DNA of 64,000 nucleotides, taken from positions 1-64,000 of the forward strand of contig JAFRKI010000009.1 in NCBI GenBank assembly GCA_017431825.1, in the 5' to 3' direction. The stretch is from Erysipelotrichaceae bacterium. GTDB lineage: Bacteria; Bacillota_I; Bacilli_A; Erysipelotrichales; Erysipelotrichaceae. The position numbers and the translations under genes were made by a program. Positions 41,958 to 50,258 of this stretch are shown in pieces (position 1 is the stretch's first letter; each line of letters opens with the position of its first letter). The notes beneath the pieces are model-generated. The model was given only the letters and a program-made list of their open reading frames with translations, did not search any database and had not been told where the DNA came from.

Positions 41958-42203
41958 TATCTCCAGTTTTCTGCCCATGGCAACCGCCAGTGCGGAAAGC
42001 GTGCGGATGCTGGGAGAACAGGTACCTCTTTCGATGCGGGAGATATTGGACTGTCTGACACCGGAGAGTTCAGAGAGTTCCTTCTGGGTGATACCCAGGT
42101 CATTCCTGGTCTCATACAGGGCCAGGATAGCCTGATATTCCGGTTCAATGATCTTTATCCTCTTTACTTTATCTTCGCTGCTGTCAAGCTTCTTTTTATT
42201 CAT
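41946..42203 (-). CDS. Orphan XRE-family helix-turn-helix regulator (HigA-like)
   Basis: An 85-residue protein. After a basic N-terminus (MNKKKLDSSEDKVKRIK), the helix-turn-helix reads LGITQKELSELSGVRQSN-ISRIERG, typical of XRE/HigA antitoxin-like repressors, with TLSALAVAMGRKLEIK completing the five-helix fold. HigA-type antitoxins normally follow a HigB toxin; upstream on the minus strand there is only the divergent rplM promoter, so no toxin is present. A 20-bp palindrome overlaps its -10 box, which lies exactly six bases before ATG. It is probably an autoregulated solitary repressor, perhaps the remnant of a toxin-antitoxin pair. Confidence 0.8.
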   Translation of the reverse strand: MNKKKLDSSEDKVKRIKIIEPEYQAILALYETRNDLGITQKELSELSGVRQSNISRIERGTCSPSIRTLSALAVAMGRKLEIKIK

Positions 42204-42232
42204 AATACCATTATATTCCTTTTAAGGAATAT
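42204..42232 (-). promoter_or_regulatory. Leaderless promoter and palindromic operator of the XRE gene
   Basis: On the minus strand TATAAT (42215-42210) is followed by six bases and ATG (42203-42201). The palindrome ATATTCCTTTTAAGGAATAT at 42213-42232 (9-bp arms, TT centre) overlaps the first half of that box, a classical autorepressor site. Confidence 0.6.
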
Positions 42233-42289
42233 GACGCAAAAAAGTGTTGTATTCACCGTTTCGATAGGTTATTATAAAGAAGCCTTATA

Positions 42290-42332
42290 TTTGTAGCCCC
42301 GGAAACTACAAAAGAAAAAAGGAGATCAAATT
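42290..42332 (+). promoter_or_regulatory. Leader of rplM-rpsI, possible L13 autoregulatory hairpin
   Basis: TTGTAG (42291-42296) pairs with CTACAA (42306-42311), loop CCCCGGAAA, followed by an A-rich stretch and AAAAAAGGAG. Ribosomal protein L13 leaders in low-GC Gram-positives are short hairpins at this place. A TATAAA box lies at 42273-42278. Confidence 0.45.
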
Positions 42333-42761
42333 ATGCGTCAGACAACAATGCTTAAAGCAGAAGAAGTCAAAAAAGACTGGTATGTGATCGATGCTGACGG
42401 ACAGAACCTCGGCAGATTAGCCTCCAAGGTCGCTAACGTCCTGCGCGGAAAACACAAACCAAGTTTCACACCAAACGTTGACTGCGGCGACTATGTGATC
42501 ATCATCAATGCAGCCAAGGTCGTCTACACCGGAGACCAGGAAGAAAAGAAGTACTACTATCATCATTCCATGTTCCCGGGTGGTCTTAAGAAGAAGAGTA
42601 TCGGTTTAATGAAGAGAGAACATCCGGTCGAGTTAGTCGAGAAAGCCGTTCATGGCATGCTTCCGCACAACAAGCTCGGTGACAAGATGAGAAAACATCT
42701 CTACGTTTATGAAGGCGCTGAGCATCCTCATGCAGCTCAGAAACCGATGGAACTGAAGTAA
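42333..42761 (+). CDS. rplM: Ribosomal protein L13
   Basis: A 142-residue large-subunit protein. It begins MRQTTMLKAEEVKKDWYVID, continues NLGRLASKVANVLRGKHKPS and has the motif KVVYTGDQEEKKYYYHH; the C-terminal VHGMLPHNKLGDKMRKHLYV is standard. A strong AAAAAAGGAG site precedes the ATG. It is followed by rpsI after ten bases, the universal order, and both end at the terminator at 43191. Confidence 0.98.
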   Translation: MRQTTMLKAEEVKKDWYVIDADGQNLGRLASKVANVLRGKHKPSFTPNVDCGDYVIIINAAKVVYTGDQEEKKYYYHHSMFPGGLKKKSIGLMKREHPVELVEKAVHGMLPHNKLGDKMRKHLYVYEGAEHPHAAQKPMELK

Positions 42762-42771
42762 GGAGTAAGAT

Positions 42772-43176
42772 ATGCCAAAGAAGAAATCAAACGTAACTTA
42801 TATCGGAGTCGGCAGACGTAAATCTTCAGTAGCCCGTGTCTATATGACACCGGGTACCGGCAAGATCACCGTCGGCGAAAAGTCTCTGGAAGAATACTTA
42901 CCTCAGGAGATCTTAAGAATGGTAGTCAAATCACCGCTGGTCGTTACCAACACCGAAGATCAGTATGACATCAAGATCAATGTCTACGGCGGCGGTCTGA
43001 CCGGTCAGGCCGGTGCCATGCGTCATGGCATCGCCAGAGCATTGCTGGAAGCAGGAGACGACTTCAGACCTGTTCTGAAGTCTGCAGGATTCCTTACCCG
43101 TGATTCACGTGCTAAAGAACGTAAGAAATACGGTCTCAAGGGCGCCCGTCGTGCTCCACAGTTCTCAAAGCGTTAA
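42772..43176 (+). CDS. rpsI: Ribosomal protein S9
   Basis: A 134-residue small-subunit protein. [41 protein letters not shown] and the basic tail [26 protein letters not shown] are diagnostic; the extreme C-terminal KR reaches the P-site tRNA in known ribosomes. The ribosome site is AAGGAG. Confidence 0.98.
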   Translation: MPKKKSNVTYIGVGRRKSSVARVYMTPGTGKITVGEKSLEEYLPQEILRMVVKSPLVVTNTEDQYDIKINVYGGGLTGQAGAMRHGIARALLEAGDDFRPVLKSAGFLTRDSRAKERKKYGLKGARRAPQFSKR

Positions 43177-43190
43177 TATCGCAGGAAACA

Positions 43191-43214
43191 AAGAACCCCT
43201 TCGGGTTCTTTTTT
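43191..43214 (+). terminator. Terminator of rplM-rpsI
   Basis: AAGAACCC pairs with GGGTTCTT across a CTTC loop; a T6 run follows. Confidence 0.9.
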
Positions 43215-43262
43215 CTTTAAAAAAATAAGGATTTTCATCTTTTTATGTCAATAAAGATATAG

Positions 43263-44414
43263 ATGGAATGCAAAAGATGCGGTAATACCGATAAGAATTA
43301 TTTCTATAAGGGACACAAAGGCATCTACTGCCGCAAGTGTGTAAGCTTTAAAAGGATACTTCTTGAAGAGGAACAGACTCCTCTGGATTATGAAGTTTCA
43401 AGAGAAGTAAGCGATTATTACTTTGCTTTTCCCCTGACCGTATTTCAGGAAGACATAGCACTTAAATGTCTCAGACAGATAAAGGAAAGCGACGTTCTCT
43501 TACACTGCGTCTGCGGTGCCGGTAAGACCGAGATCGTCGTCAGAAGCATCGAAGACTATCTTAAAAGAGGACTGAAAGTCTGCTATGCCATCTCCAGAAG
43601 AGAGGTGGTCAAGGAACTGTATATAAGATTTCAGAAGATCTTTCCGGATGCCGAAGTCGTTGCAGTCTATGGCGGGCATCATGACCGGCTTACAGGCGAT
43701 CTTATAGTCTGCACCACGCATCAGCTTTTCCGTTATTATCAGACCTTTGATCTGCTGGTTCTCGATGAGGTGGATGCCTTTCCTTTGAGCGGCAACAAGG
43801 AACTCATGCATATAGCTTTGAACTCTGCCAGAGGAAACATCATCTTCTCTACGGCAACGGTCAATGATTTCCTGAGAGATGTCCTTAAGGAAAGGAACTA
43901 TAAGGAACTGAAACTGTACATCAGGCCTTCGCTCAAACCGATGATCGTACCTAAGGTATATTACGGTCTTAAGCCGTATCTGGGCATACTGCTTTTCTTC
44001 CTTCTGAAAAGGATGGATAAGCAGTGCATCATCTTCGTTTCCACCAGAAAGGAATGCCGGACCCTTTATCACATATACCGCTGTTTCTTTAACTGTACCT
44101 ATGTCTATTCCGATCTCGATAAACGCGACGAAAACATCATGGCTTTCAAGGATAAGAAATATCAGCATATCTTTGCGACGACAGTGCTGGAAAGAGGCAT
44201 AACCATCAAGGACGTCAACGTGATAGTAATGAACCTGCACAAAGGCATCTTTGCGGAAGAAAACATCATCCAGATGCTGGGGAGAGTGGGGCGGAACTAC
44301 GCTAACCCAAACGGTGAAGCCTATATCCTTTCCCGTTACCGCACAAAAGACATCAGGAATTCAGTAGGATTCATAAAGGAGGCCAATGAGCTATCAGAAA
44401 TGTCTTTACTGTGA
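43263..44414 (+). CDS. comFA: ComFA-like DNA-uptake helicase
   Basis: A 383-residue superfamily 2 ATPase. The N-terminal zinc-binding part has CKRCGNTD and YCRKCVSF. Walker A is CGAGKTEIVV, the Walker B DEAD-like box LVLDEVDAFP, motif III FSTATVND, and motif VI LGRVGRNYANP. ComFA drives single-stranded DNA into the cytosol during natural transformation. It overlaps comFC by 29 bases. Other competence genes (comEA, comEC) are not in the window, so competence is possible but not shown. The start has no Shine-Dalgarno sequence; the bases before it are AT-rich (AATAAAGATATAG). Confidence 0.9.
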   Translation: MECKRCGNTDKNYFYKGHKGIYCRKCVSFKRILLEEEQTPLDYEVSREVSDYYFAFPLTVFQEDIALKCLRQIKESDVLLHCVCGAGKTEIVVRSIEDYLKRGLKVCYAISRREVVKELYIRFQKIFPDAEVVAVYGGHHDRLTGDLIVCTTHQLFRYYQTFDLLVLDEVDAFPLSGNKELMHIALNSARGNIIFSTATVNDFLRDVLKERNYKELKLYIRPSLKPMIVPKVYYGLKPYLGILLFFLLKRMDKQCIIFVSTRKECRTLYHIYRCFFNCTYVYSDLDKRDENIMAFKDKKYQHIFATTVLERGITIKDVNVIVMNLHKGIFAEENIIQMLGRVGRNYANPNGEAYILSRYRTKDIRNSVGFIKEANELSEMSLL

Positions 44415-44979
44415 CAGACCGATAAACAGATACAGCCTTTATCATCTTTTCATAGAAGAAGACAAACTGTGCCTTGACTGCCGCCGTCAGCTAAATATGA
44501 AAAGAAGGAGCTTCAGGCTCGACGGGATGAAGATCGAATACTTCTATGATTACGATTCCCTGTTCAAGACACTGCTGCTGCAGTACAAGGAATGCTACGA
44601 CGAAGCGCTTAAGGTCATCTTCCTGTACAGGATAGACGTCTATATCAGATCAAGATATCTGGGATACAGAGTCATCTATGTCCCCAGCAGCAAAGACAAG
44701 CTTGATAAAAGAGGTTTCGATCATCTCAAAGAGATCTTCGCTTACCTCGGTTTCAAGGAAATAAAAGGTCTTAAGACCAGACAGGACCTCATCCAGGAGG
44801 GAAAGAACTACAGTGAAAGGCAGAAGATGATAGGCAATTACTGCTATGAAGGAGACCATGTGAAGAAGGTACTGATCATCGATGACGTCTGTACTTCCGG
44901 AGCATCCTTAAAGGCCGTTAAGAAGGCTATGGAAGGCCATTGTGATGTGATAAGGGCTCTGGTCCTGGCTAAGTCATAA
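44386..44979 (+). CDS. comFC: ComFC-like phosphoribosyltransferase-fold protein
   Basis: A 197-residue protein. The N-terminal Cys pairs (CLYCDRPIN and CLDCRRQL) form a zinc site. The C-terminal domain has a phosphoribosyltransferase fold with the PRPP loop VLIIDDVCTSGASLKA. The middle YYPSS-like stretch reads VIYVPSSKDKLDKRGFDHL. ComFC partners ComFA in DNA uptake. It is translated from an ATG within the end of comFA, with a GGAGG site eight bases upstream. Confidence 0.9.
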   Translation: MSYQKCLYCDRPINRYSLYHLFIEEDKLCLDCRRQLNMKRRSFRLDGMKIEYFYDYDSLFKTLLLQYKECYDEALKVIFLYRIDVYIRSRYLGYRVIYVPSSKDKLDKRGFDHLKEIFAYLGFKEIKGLKTRQDLIQEGKNYSERQKMIGNYCYEGDHVKKVLIIDDVCTSGASLKAVKKAMEGHCDVIRALVLAKS

Positions 44980-45036
44980 TCTCTTATAAAATGCCTTTTA
45001 TTAGGTTATACTTTAGGTATATTAAGAGGGAATGAT

Positions 45037-45606
45037 ATGCGTAAATATGAACTGAAAGTAGCCGGACTTAAACGGGAACTTCCTTTCGTGGATATCAGTG
45101 ACGAACTGGCCTTTGCGAGCTTCGTGGTGATATCCGACACGGAACTGATCGAACGCTGTGCACCTTTACTGGCTGAAAGAATAGGGGAATGTGACGCCAT
45201 CGTAACTGCCGAAGCCAAGGGCATCGCTCTGGCCTATAAGATATCGGAAATACTGGGACTCAAGGAATTCATCGTCGCGCGCAAGTCGGAAAAGACCTAC
45301 ATGCACGATACCGTAGAAGTACCGGTAAAGTCGATAACCACCGCCAGCAAGCAGGTGCTACTGCTGGATGGCGTTGATGCGGGAAAGATCGCCGGTAAAA
45401 ACGTCTGCATCATCGATGACGTAGTATCGACAGGCGAATCGCTTAACGCCCTGGAAAGACTGGTAAAAGCTGCCGATGCGAAGGTAGTAAAGAAAGCCTG
45501 CATCCTGGCTGAAGGAGAGGCCGCCGAAAGAGACGATCTGATCTTCCTGGAAAGACTGCCTTTATTCAGAAAAGTCAGTGAAGGCGAATACGAGGAAATA
45601 GAATGA
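45037..45606 (+). CDS. Purine-type phosphoribosyltransferase (Apt-like)
   Basis: A 189-residue type I phosphoribosyltransferase. The PRPP-binding loop is CIIDDVVSTGESLNAL, and VTAEAKGIALAYKISEILGL plus VARKSEKTYM resemble adenine or xanthine enzymes. The N-terminal hood (RELPFVDISDELAFASF) differs from standard Apt, so the base is not certain. A TATACT box and GAGGG site precede it. Its TGA overlaps the next ATG (ATGA), joining it to the PurO-type cyclohydrolase and AICAR transformylase; the operon is therefore concerned with late purine nucleotide metabolism, and the enzyme probably salvages a purine base. Confidence 0.82.
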   Translation: MRKYELKVAGLKRELPFVDISDELAFASFVVISDTELIERCAPLLAERIGECDAIVTAEAKGIALAYKISEILGLKEFIVARKSEKTYMHDTVEVPVKSITTASKQVLLLDGVDAGKIAGKNVCIIDDVVSTGESLNALERLVKAADAKVVKKACILAEGEAAERDDLIFLERLPLFRKVSEGEYEEIE

Positions 45607-46280
45607 CCGATATCTTTGAATATCTGAAGAATAACAGCTATCCCGGCCGGGGTATCATCATCGGCAAACATAATAATGATATGGTTCTGGCTTATTTCAT
45701 CATGGGCAGAAGCGAGAATTCCCGTAACCGTATCTTCAAAAAGGAAGGCGACAGAGTCTATACCAGCGCTTATGATGAATCAAAGGTCAAGGATCCTTCC
45801 CTTATCATCTACAACTGCGTAAGAGGATTTGAAGGAAGGACTGTAATCACCAACGGCGATCAGACCGATACGGTATACGATCATCTGAAAGAAGGAAAGA
45901 GCTTTGAAGAAGCTCTGCAAACCAGGACCTATGAACCGGATGAGCCGATCTATACACCGCGAATTTCAGCCATCATCAATGAAGACGGAACTTATACCAT
46001 ATCCATCCTTAAAAGAGTGAATGGGGAATGTGTCAGACTTTTCTTTGATTTTGAAGCTAAGGATGATATCGGGCACTTCATATCTACATACGATCATGAC
46101 GGCGATCCGCTTCCTTCCTTTTCGGGGGAACCGCTTGAAATAAGCATCGGTGATGATATCGGTGTTTTTGCGGAAAAGCTTTGGGAAAGCCTTGACAGAG
46201 ACAATAAGATATCGCTGTATGTAAGGTACATCGAGGATGATTCATACAGAGATCTGCTCATAAACAAATACGGAGAATGA
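45603..46280 (+). CDS. PurO-type IMP cyclohydrolase
   Basis: A 225-residue protein of the archaeal-type IMP cyclohydrolase family (NTN-hydrolase-like fold). Visible marks are NSYPGRGIIIGKHNNDMVLA, YFIMGRSENSRNRIF and TPRISAIINEDGTY. It would close the purine ring, turning FAICAR into IMP. It stands directly before a stand-alone AICAR transformylase, so the two together replace the fused bacterial PurH. It overlaps the phosphoribosyltransferase gene by four bases. The family assignment rests on motif resemblance and on this context. Confidence 0.85.
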   Translation: MTDIFEYLKNNSYPGRGIIIGKHNNDMVLAYFIMGRSENSRNRIFKKEGDRVYTSAYDESKVKDPSLIIYNCVRGFEGRTVITNGDQTDTVYDHLKEGKSFEEALQTRTYEPDEPIYTPRISAIINEDGTYTISILKRVNGECVRLFFDFEAKDDIGHFISTYDHDGDPLPSFSGEPLEISIGDDIGVFAEKLWESLDRDNKISLYVRYIEDDSYRDLLINKYGE

Positions 46281-46281
46281 C

Positions 46282-47463
46282 ATGAAAGAATTCGAACTTA
46301 AATACGGCTGTAATCCCAACCAGAAACCGGCCAGGGTCTTTATGGAAGAAGGTGAACTTCCTTTTACCATCCTTAACGGCCGGCCCGGATACATCAATCT
46401 TCTTGATGCCCTAAACGGCTGGCAGCTGGTAAAGGATCTTAAGGAAGCCACAGGCCTGGTCTGCGCCACCAGTTTCAAGCATGTTTCCCCGACCAGTGCC
46501 GCACTGGGAATAAAACTGCCTGATAAGCTTAAGAAAGCCTGTTTCGTGGATGACATCGAAGGACTGGATGATTCGCCTTTGGCCTGCGCCTATGCCAGAG
46601 CCAGAGGAGCGGACCGCATGTCTTCCTTTGGCGACTTCATAGCCCTCTCCGATGAATGCGATCTCACTACCGCCAGGATCATCAGAAGGGAAGTCTCGGA
46701 CGGCGTCATCGCTCCTTCCTATGTACCGGAAGCCCTGGAGCTTCTGAAGCAGAAAAAGAAAGGAGCCTACAACATCATTCAGATCGACAGGGACTACATC
46801 TGCAAGGAAAAGGAGACCAAGCAGGTATACGGTGTTTCCTTCGAACAGGGACATAATTTCTTTAAGATCGATGAAGAGCTCTTAGGCAACATCGTAACCG
46901 CCAACAAGGAGCTGCCTTCACAAGCGAAGCGAGATCTGATCCTGCTTCTGATAACCCTTAAGTATACCCAGTCCAATTCCGTAGCCTTCGGTTATGACGG
47001 ACAGGCCATCGGCGTCGGTGCCGGACAGCAGTCCCGGATCCACTGTACGAGGCTTGCCGCATCCAAGGGCAATACCTGGTTTTTAAGACAGCACGACAAG
47101 GTCCTCGGTCTTCCGTTCAAGGATGAACTGGGAAGGGCCGATCGAGACAACGTCATCGATGCCTACATCAATAAGAATGAGGAAGACGTCTGCAGTGACG
47201 AAGTCTGGCCAAGGTACTTTACCCGCAAACCTGAACCGCTGACCGGTGAAGATATCAAGGCATATCTCTCAAAGATCGACGGCGTATCCCTGGCATCCGA
47301 TGCCTTCTTCCCGTTTGGCGACAACATCGAAAGAGCTCATCTCAGCGGTGTCAAATACGTTGCCCAGCCTGGCGGATCGGTAAGGGATGACCAGGTGATC
47401 GCGACCTGTGACAAGTATAAAATGGTCATGGTTTTCACCGGAATGAGGCTTTTCCATCATTAA
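46282..47463 (+). CDS. Stand-alone AICAR formyltransferase (PurH C-terminal half)
   Basis: A 393-residue enzyme that formylates AICAR with 10-formyl-THF. Transformylase marks include KYGCNPNQKPA, CATSFKHVSPTSAALG (the catalytic KH pair), YTQSNSVAFGYDGQAIGVGAGQ-QSRIHC, SDAFFPFGDNIERA and YVAQPGGSVRDDQVI. The N-terminal MGS/IMP-cyclohydrolase domain of ordinary PurH (usually ~200 residues) is missing, and the upstream gene supplies that step. Only one base separates it from that gene. No other purine pathway genes are in the window. The ending MVFTGMRLFHH is the family C-terminus. Confidence 0.93.
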   Translation: MKEFELKYGCNPNQKPARVFMEEGELPFTILNGRPGYINLLDALNGWQLVKDLKEATGLVCATSFKHVSPTSAALGIKLPDKLKKACFVDDIEGLDDSPLACAYARARGADRMSSFGDFIALSDECDLTTARIIRREVSDGVIAPSYVPEALELLKQKKKGAYNIIQIDRDYICKEKETKQVYGVSFEQGHNFFKIDEELLGNIVTANKELPSQAKRDLILLLITLKYTQSNSVAFGYDGQAIGVGAGQQSRIHCTRLAASKGNTWFLRQHDKVLGLPFKDELGRADRDNVIDAYINKNEEDVCSDEVWPRYFTRKPEPLTGEDIKAYLSKIDGVSLASDAFFPFGDNIERAHLSGVKYVAQPGGSVRDDQVIATCDKYKMVMVFTGMRLFHH

Positions 47464-47521
47464 GGAAAAAAAGCCCTAAAATAAGGCTTAAATATGTACA
47501 TTCGTGCATAAAAGAACACTT

Positions 47522-47547
47522 AAAAATGCCTTTCGGGGCATTTTTAA
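47522..47547 (+). terminator. Terminator after the purine gene pair
   Basis: AAAAATGCC pairs with GGCATTTTT across a TTTCGG loop. A weaker hairpin (AAGCC/GGCTT, 47471-47489) precedes it. Confidence 0.85.
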
Positions 47548-47590
47548 ATTCCTCATATAAAAGTAAGAGCTTACATTTTTATGTATATTA

Positions 47591-47629
47591 TGATAAAATA
47601 TTCACGTAGTAAAGGAGATTGAATCTTAA
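47591..47629 (+). promoter_or_regulatory. Extended -10 and short leader of the cold-shock gene
   Basis: TGATAAAAT (TAAAAT at 47594-47599) gives a start near 47606 and a 24-base leader with AAAGGAG. The -10 matches the nuclease promoter (TGATAAAAT), but this gene has a conventional ribosome site. Confidence 0.5.
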
Positions 47630-47833
47630 ATGCAAGGAAAAGTCAAAAGATTCAACAGACTCAAAGGATTCGGTTTCATAACCCTGGATGACGGAAGAGA
47701 TGCATTCTTCCACTTCTCCGAACTCGTCATGGAAGGTTATAAGACGATCGATGAAGGAGCCCGTGTTGAATTCGATCTGGTCGAAGGTGAAAGAGGCCTT
47801 CAGGCTCATAACATAAAGAAGATCGAAGATTAG
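47630..47833 (+). CDS. Cold-shock domain protein
   Basis: A 67-residue CspA-type OB fold. RNA-binding motif RNP1 is KGFGFITL and RNP2 is DAFFHFSEL. It begins MQGKVKRFNRLKGFG, close to the MxGxVKWFNxxKGFG consensus; the usual Trp is Arg (KRFN). Members melt RNA secondary structure and act as RNA chaperones. The gene is monocistronic, with its own leader and a terminator. Confidence 0.95.
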   Translation: MQGKVKRFNRLKGFGFITLDDGRDAFFHFSELVMEGYKTIDEGARVEFDLVEGERGLQAHNIKKIED

Positions 47834-47851
47834 AGGACAATCACAGCATCA

Positions 47852-47889
47852 AAAAAAACGGCTGGTCAAAAGGACTATCCGTTTTTTAT
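47852..47889 (+). terminator. Terminator after the cold-shock gene
   Basis: ACGG and GTC pair with GAC and CCGT around an AAAAG loop, with internal mismatches, flanked by A8 and T6 runs. Confidence 0.7.
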
Positions 47890-47924
47890 ATGTTAGAATA
47901 TATATGATTTAAAAGAGGACAGTT

Positions 47925-50258
47925 ATGGGATTATTTGAAAAGCTTTTTAACAATGATAAAAAGATCCTTCAGGATATTGAAAACGAAGTAAAGCCGACGC
48001 TTGATTATGAAGAGAAGATGGCTGCCTTGAGCGATGATGAACTCAAGGCCAAGACGGCTGAATTCAGGGAAAGGCTGAAAAACGGCGAGACGCTCGACGA
48101 CATCATGTGTGAAGCCTTTGCGGTAGCCAGGGAAGCGGCCCGAAGAGTGATCGGGGAATTCCCTTACTTCTGTCAGCTGGAAGGTGCCTGCGTACTGCAT
48201 CACGGCGATATCGCCGAAATGAAGACCGGTGAAGGCAAGACCCTGACCTCCGTCATGGCCGTTTATCTCAATGCCCTGGAAGGAAAGGGCGTTCACGTCA
48301 TCACCGTCAACGAATACCTGGCCCAAAGAGACTCGGAATGGATGGGTGCCATCCACAGGTTCCTTGGCCTGACCGTAGGCCTCAACATGCGGGCTCTGAC
48401 GCCGAGCGAAAAGCGCAAGGCTTATGAATGCGACATAACCTATACCACCAATGCGGAAGTGGGCTTTGACTATCTGCGTGACAATATGGTCACCAGAGTC
48501 GAAGACAGGGTACTGAGAGAACTCAACTTTGCCCTGGTCGATGAAGTCGACTCCATCCTTATCGATGAATCAAGGACACCGCTGATCATTTCCGGAGGTG
48601 AAAGAAAGACGGCCAATCTCTATATCAATGCCGACCGTTTCGTCAAGCGCTTAAAGGCTGACGAGGACTATGAGATAGATATCAAGGGCAAGAACATCCA
48701 ACTGACCGAAGAAGGCATCCATAAGGGTGAAAAGTACTTCAAGGTCGACAATATGTATGACATCTCCAATACTTCCCTGGTACATTACATATCCCAGGCG
48801 TTAAAGGCCAACTATATCATGCATAATGACGTCGAATACGTAGTGGAAGACAATGAAGTCATCATCGTCGACCAGAATACCGGACGTAAGATGCCGGGAC
48901 GTGAGTATTCCGACGGTCTCCATCAGGCTATCCAGGCCAAGGAGAACGTGCCGATCAAGCAGGAAACGACCACCCTGGCAACCATCACCTATCAGAACTT
49001 CTTCAGACTCTACAATAAGCTCGCCGGTATGACCGGTACCGCCAAGACCGAGGAAGAGGAATTCCTTTCCATCTACAACATGCGGGTAGTGGAGATCCCT
49101 ACCAACAGACCGGTCATCAGAGACGATGAGCCGGATCTCGTCTTCGGCACCAAGAGAGCCAAGTACAACGCTCTGATCGAGGAAGTCAAGGAACTTCACG
49201 AAAAGGGACAGCCGGTACTGGTCGGTACCATTTCTGTAGAAACTTCCGAACTCTTGAGCAGGATGCTGAAGAGCCAGAGGATCAGGCATGAAGTGCTCAA
49301 TGCGAAGAACCACGCCCGAGAAGCGGACATCATCGCCAAGGCCGGTGTCGAAGGTTCCGTTACCATCGCCACCAACATGGCCGGTAGAGGTACCGATATC
49401 AAGCTGACCGACAAGTCAAGAGAACTGGGCGGCCTGGCCGTACTGGGTTCGGAAAGACACGAATCAAGACGTATCGATAACCAGTTGAGAGGACGTTCCG
49501 GAAGACAGGGCGATCCGGGCTATTCCCGTTTCTATGTATCCCTGGAAGACGAACTGATGATCAGGTTCGGTTCCGAAAGGATCCAGACCTTATTTGCCCA
49601 GATGGGCGATGCACCGATCGAAAACGCTACGGTCACCAAGGCCATCTCCAGTGCCCAGAAGAGAGTTGAAGGCATCAACTTTGACGTCCGTAAATCGCTG
49701 CTGGATTACGACGACGTGCTGAGACTGCAAAGGGAAACCATGTACGAACAGCGTAACTTCATCCTTGAACATGAAGACGTCCACTCCGTGGTCGAAAACA
49801 TGTTTGAAAGGGTGATGGAAAGAGTCGTCAATGAAAACTCCGTGATCGACGGCAAGAAGGAGATCATCGATTATAACGGCGTAGCCGATGCCCTCAAGAC
49901 CATGGGCAGTATCGTCGATGTCAGGAACATCGACAACCTCGACAAAGAAGAATGCGTAAAGAGACTCAAGGAAATGACCTTTGAGGCCTACAATAAGAAG
50001 ATCGAACCGGTAAGAGAGCAGGTAATGCCTCTGGAAAAGACGATGGTCTTAAGGATGATGGACAGAGCCTGGGTCAATCACATCGACATCATGTCCAAGC
50101 TCAGAGAAGGTATCCACCTGAGAAGCTATGCCCAGAACAATCCTCTTCAGGCATACGTGGAAGAAGGATACGAACTCTTTGAGTCGATGATGAATACCAT
50201 CTCCAGTGATGTTGTTACCTTCTGCAACAACGTGAAAGTAGTAAGAGGAAAAGAATAA
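47925..50258 (+). CDS. secA: Preprotein translocase ATPase SecA
   Basis: A 777-residue motor that drives proteins through SecYEG. Walker A is EMKTGEGKTLTSVMAVYLN, Walker B FALVDEVDSILIDE, and the second ATPase half has IATNMAGRGTDIKL and RIDNQLRGRSGRQGDPG. It ends soon after the helical scaffold (YELFESMMNTISSDVVTF). The C-terminal linker and the zinc motif (CxCxSGxxxxxCC/H) of many SecA proteins are absent, explaining the length below the ~840 of Bacillus. prfB follows with a one-base overlap (TAATG), the order conserved in Firmicutes. The ribosome site is AGAGGA. Confidence 0.98.
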   Translation: MGLFEKLFNNDKKILQDIENEVKPTLDYEEKMAALSDDELKAKTAEFRERLKNGETLDDIMCEAFAVAREAARRVIGEFPYFCQLEGACVLHHGDIAEMKTGEGKTLTSVMAVYLNALEGKGVHVITVNEYLAQRDSEWMGAIHRFLGLTVGLNMRALTPSEKRKAYECDITYTTNAEVGFDYLRDNMVTRVEDRVLRELNFALVDEVDSILIDESRTPLIISGGERKTANLYINADRFVKRLKADEDYEIDIKGKNIQLTEEGIHKGEKYFKVDNMYDISNTSLVHYISQALKANYIMHNDVEYVVEDNEVIIVDQNTGRKMPGREYSDGLHQAIQAKENVPIKQETTTLATITYQNFFRLYNKLAGMTGTAKTEEEEFLSIYNMRVVEIPTNRPVIRDDEPDLVFGTKRAKYNALIEEVKELHEKGQPVLVGTISVETSELLSRMLKSQRIRHEVLNAKNHAREADIIAKAGVEGSVTIATNMAGRGTDIKLTDKSRELGGLAVLGSERHESRRIDNQLRGRSGRQGDPGYSRFYVSLEDELMIRFGSERIQTLFAQMGDAPIENATVTKAISSAQKRVEGINFDVRKSLLDYDDVLRLQRETMYEQRNFILEHEDVHSVVENMFERVMERVVNENSVIDGKKEIIDYNGVADALKTMGSIVDVRNIDNLDKEECVKRLKEMTFEAYNKKIEPVREQVMPLEKTMVLRMMDRAWVNHIDIMSKLREGIHLRSYAQNNPLQAYVEEGYELFESMMNTISSDVVTFCNNVKVVRGKE

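Noticed and set aside
42290..42311. T-box or metabolite riboswitch before rplM
   Set aside because: The leader is too short and holds only one small hairpin; an L13-type leader is the simpler reading.
47925..50258. SecA as an accessory SecA2
   Set aside because: It sits next to prfB as the housekeeping secA does, and only the dispensable C-terminal zinc region is missing.
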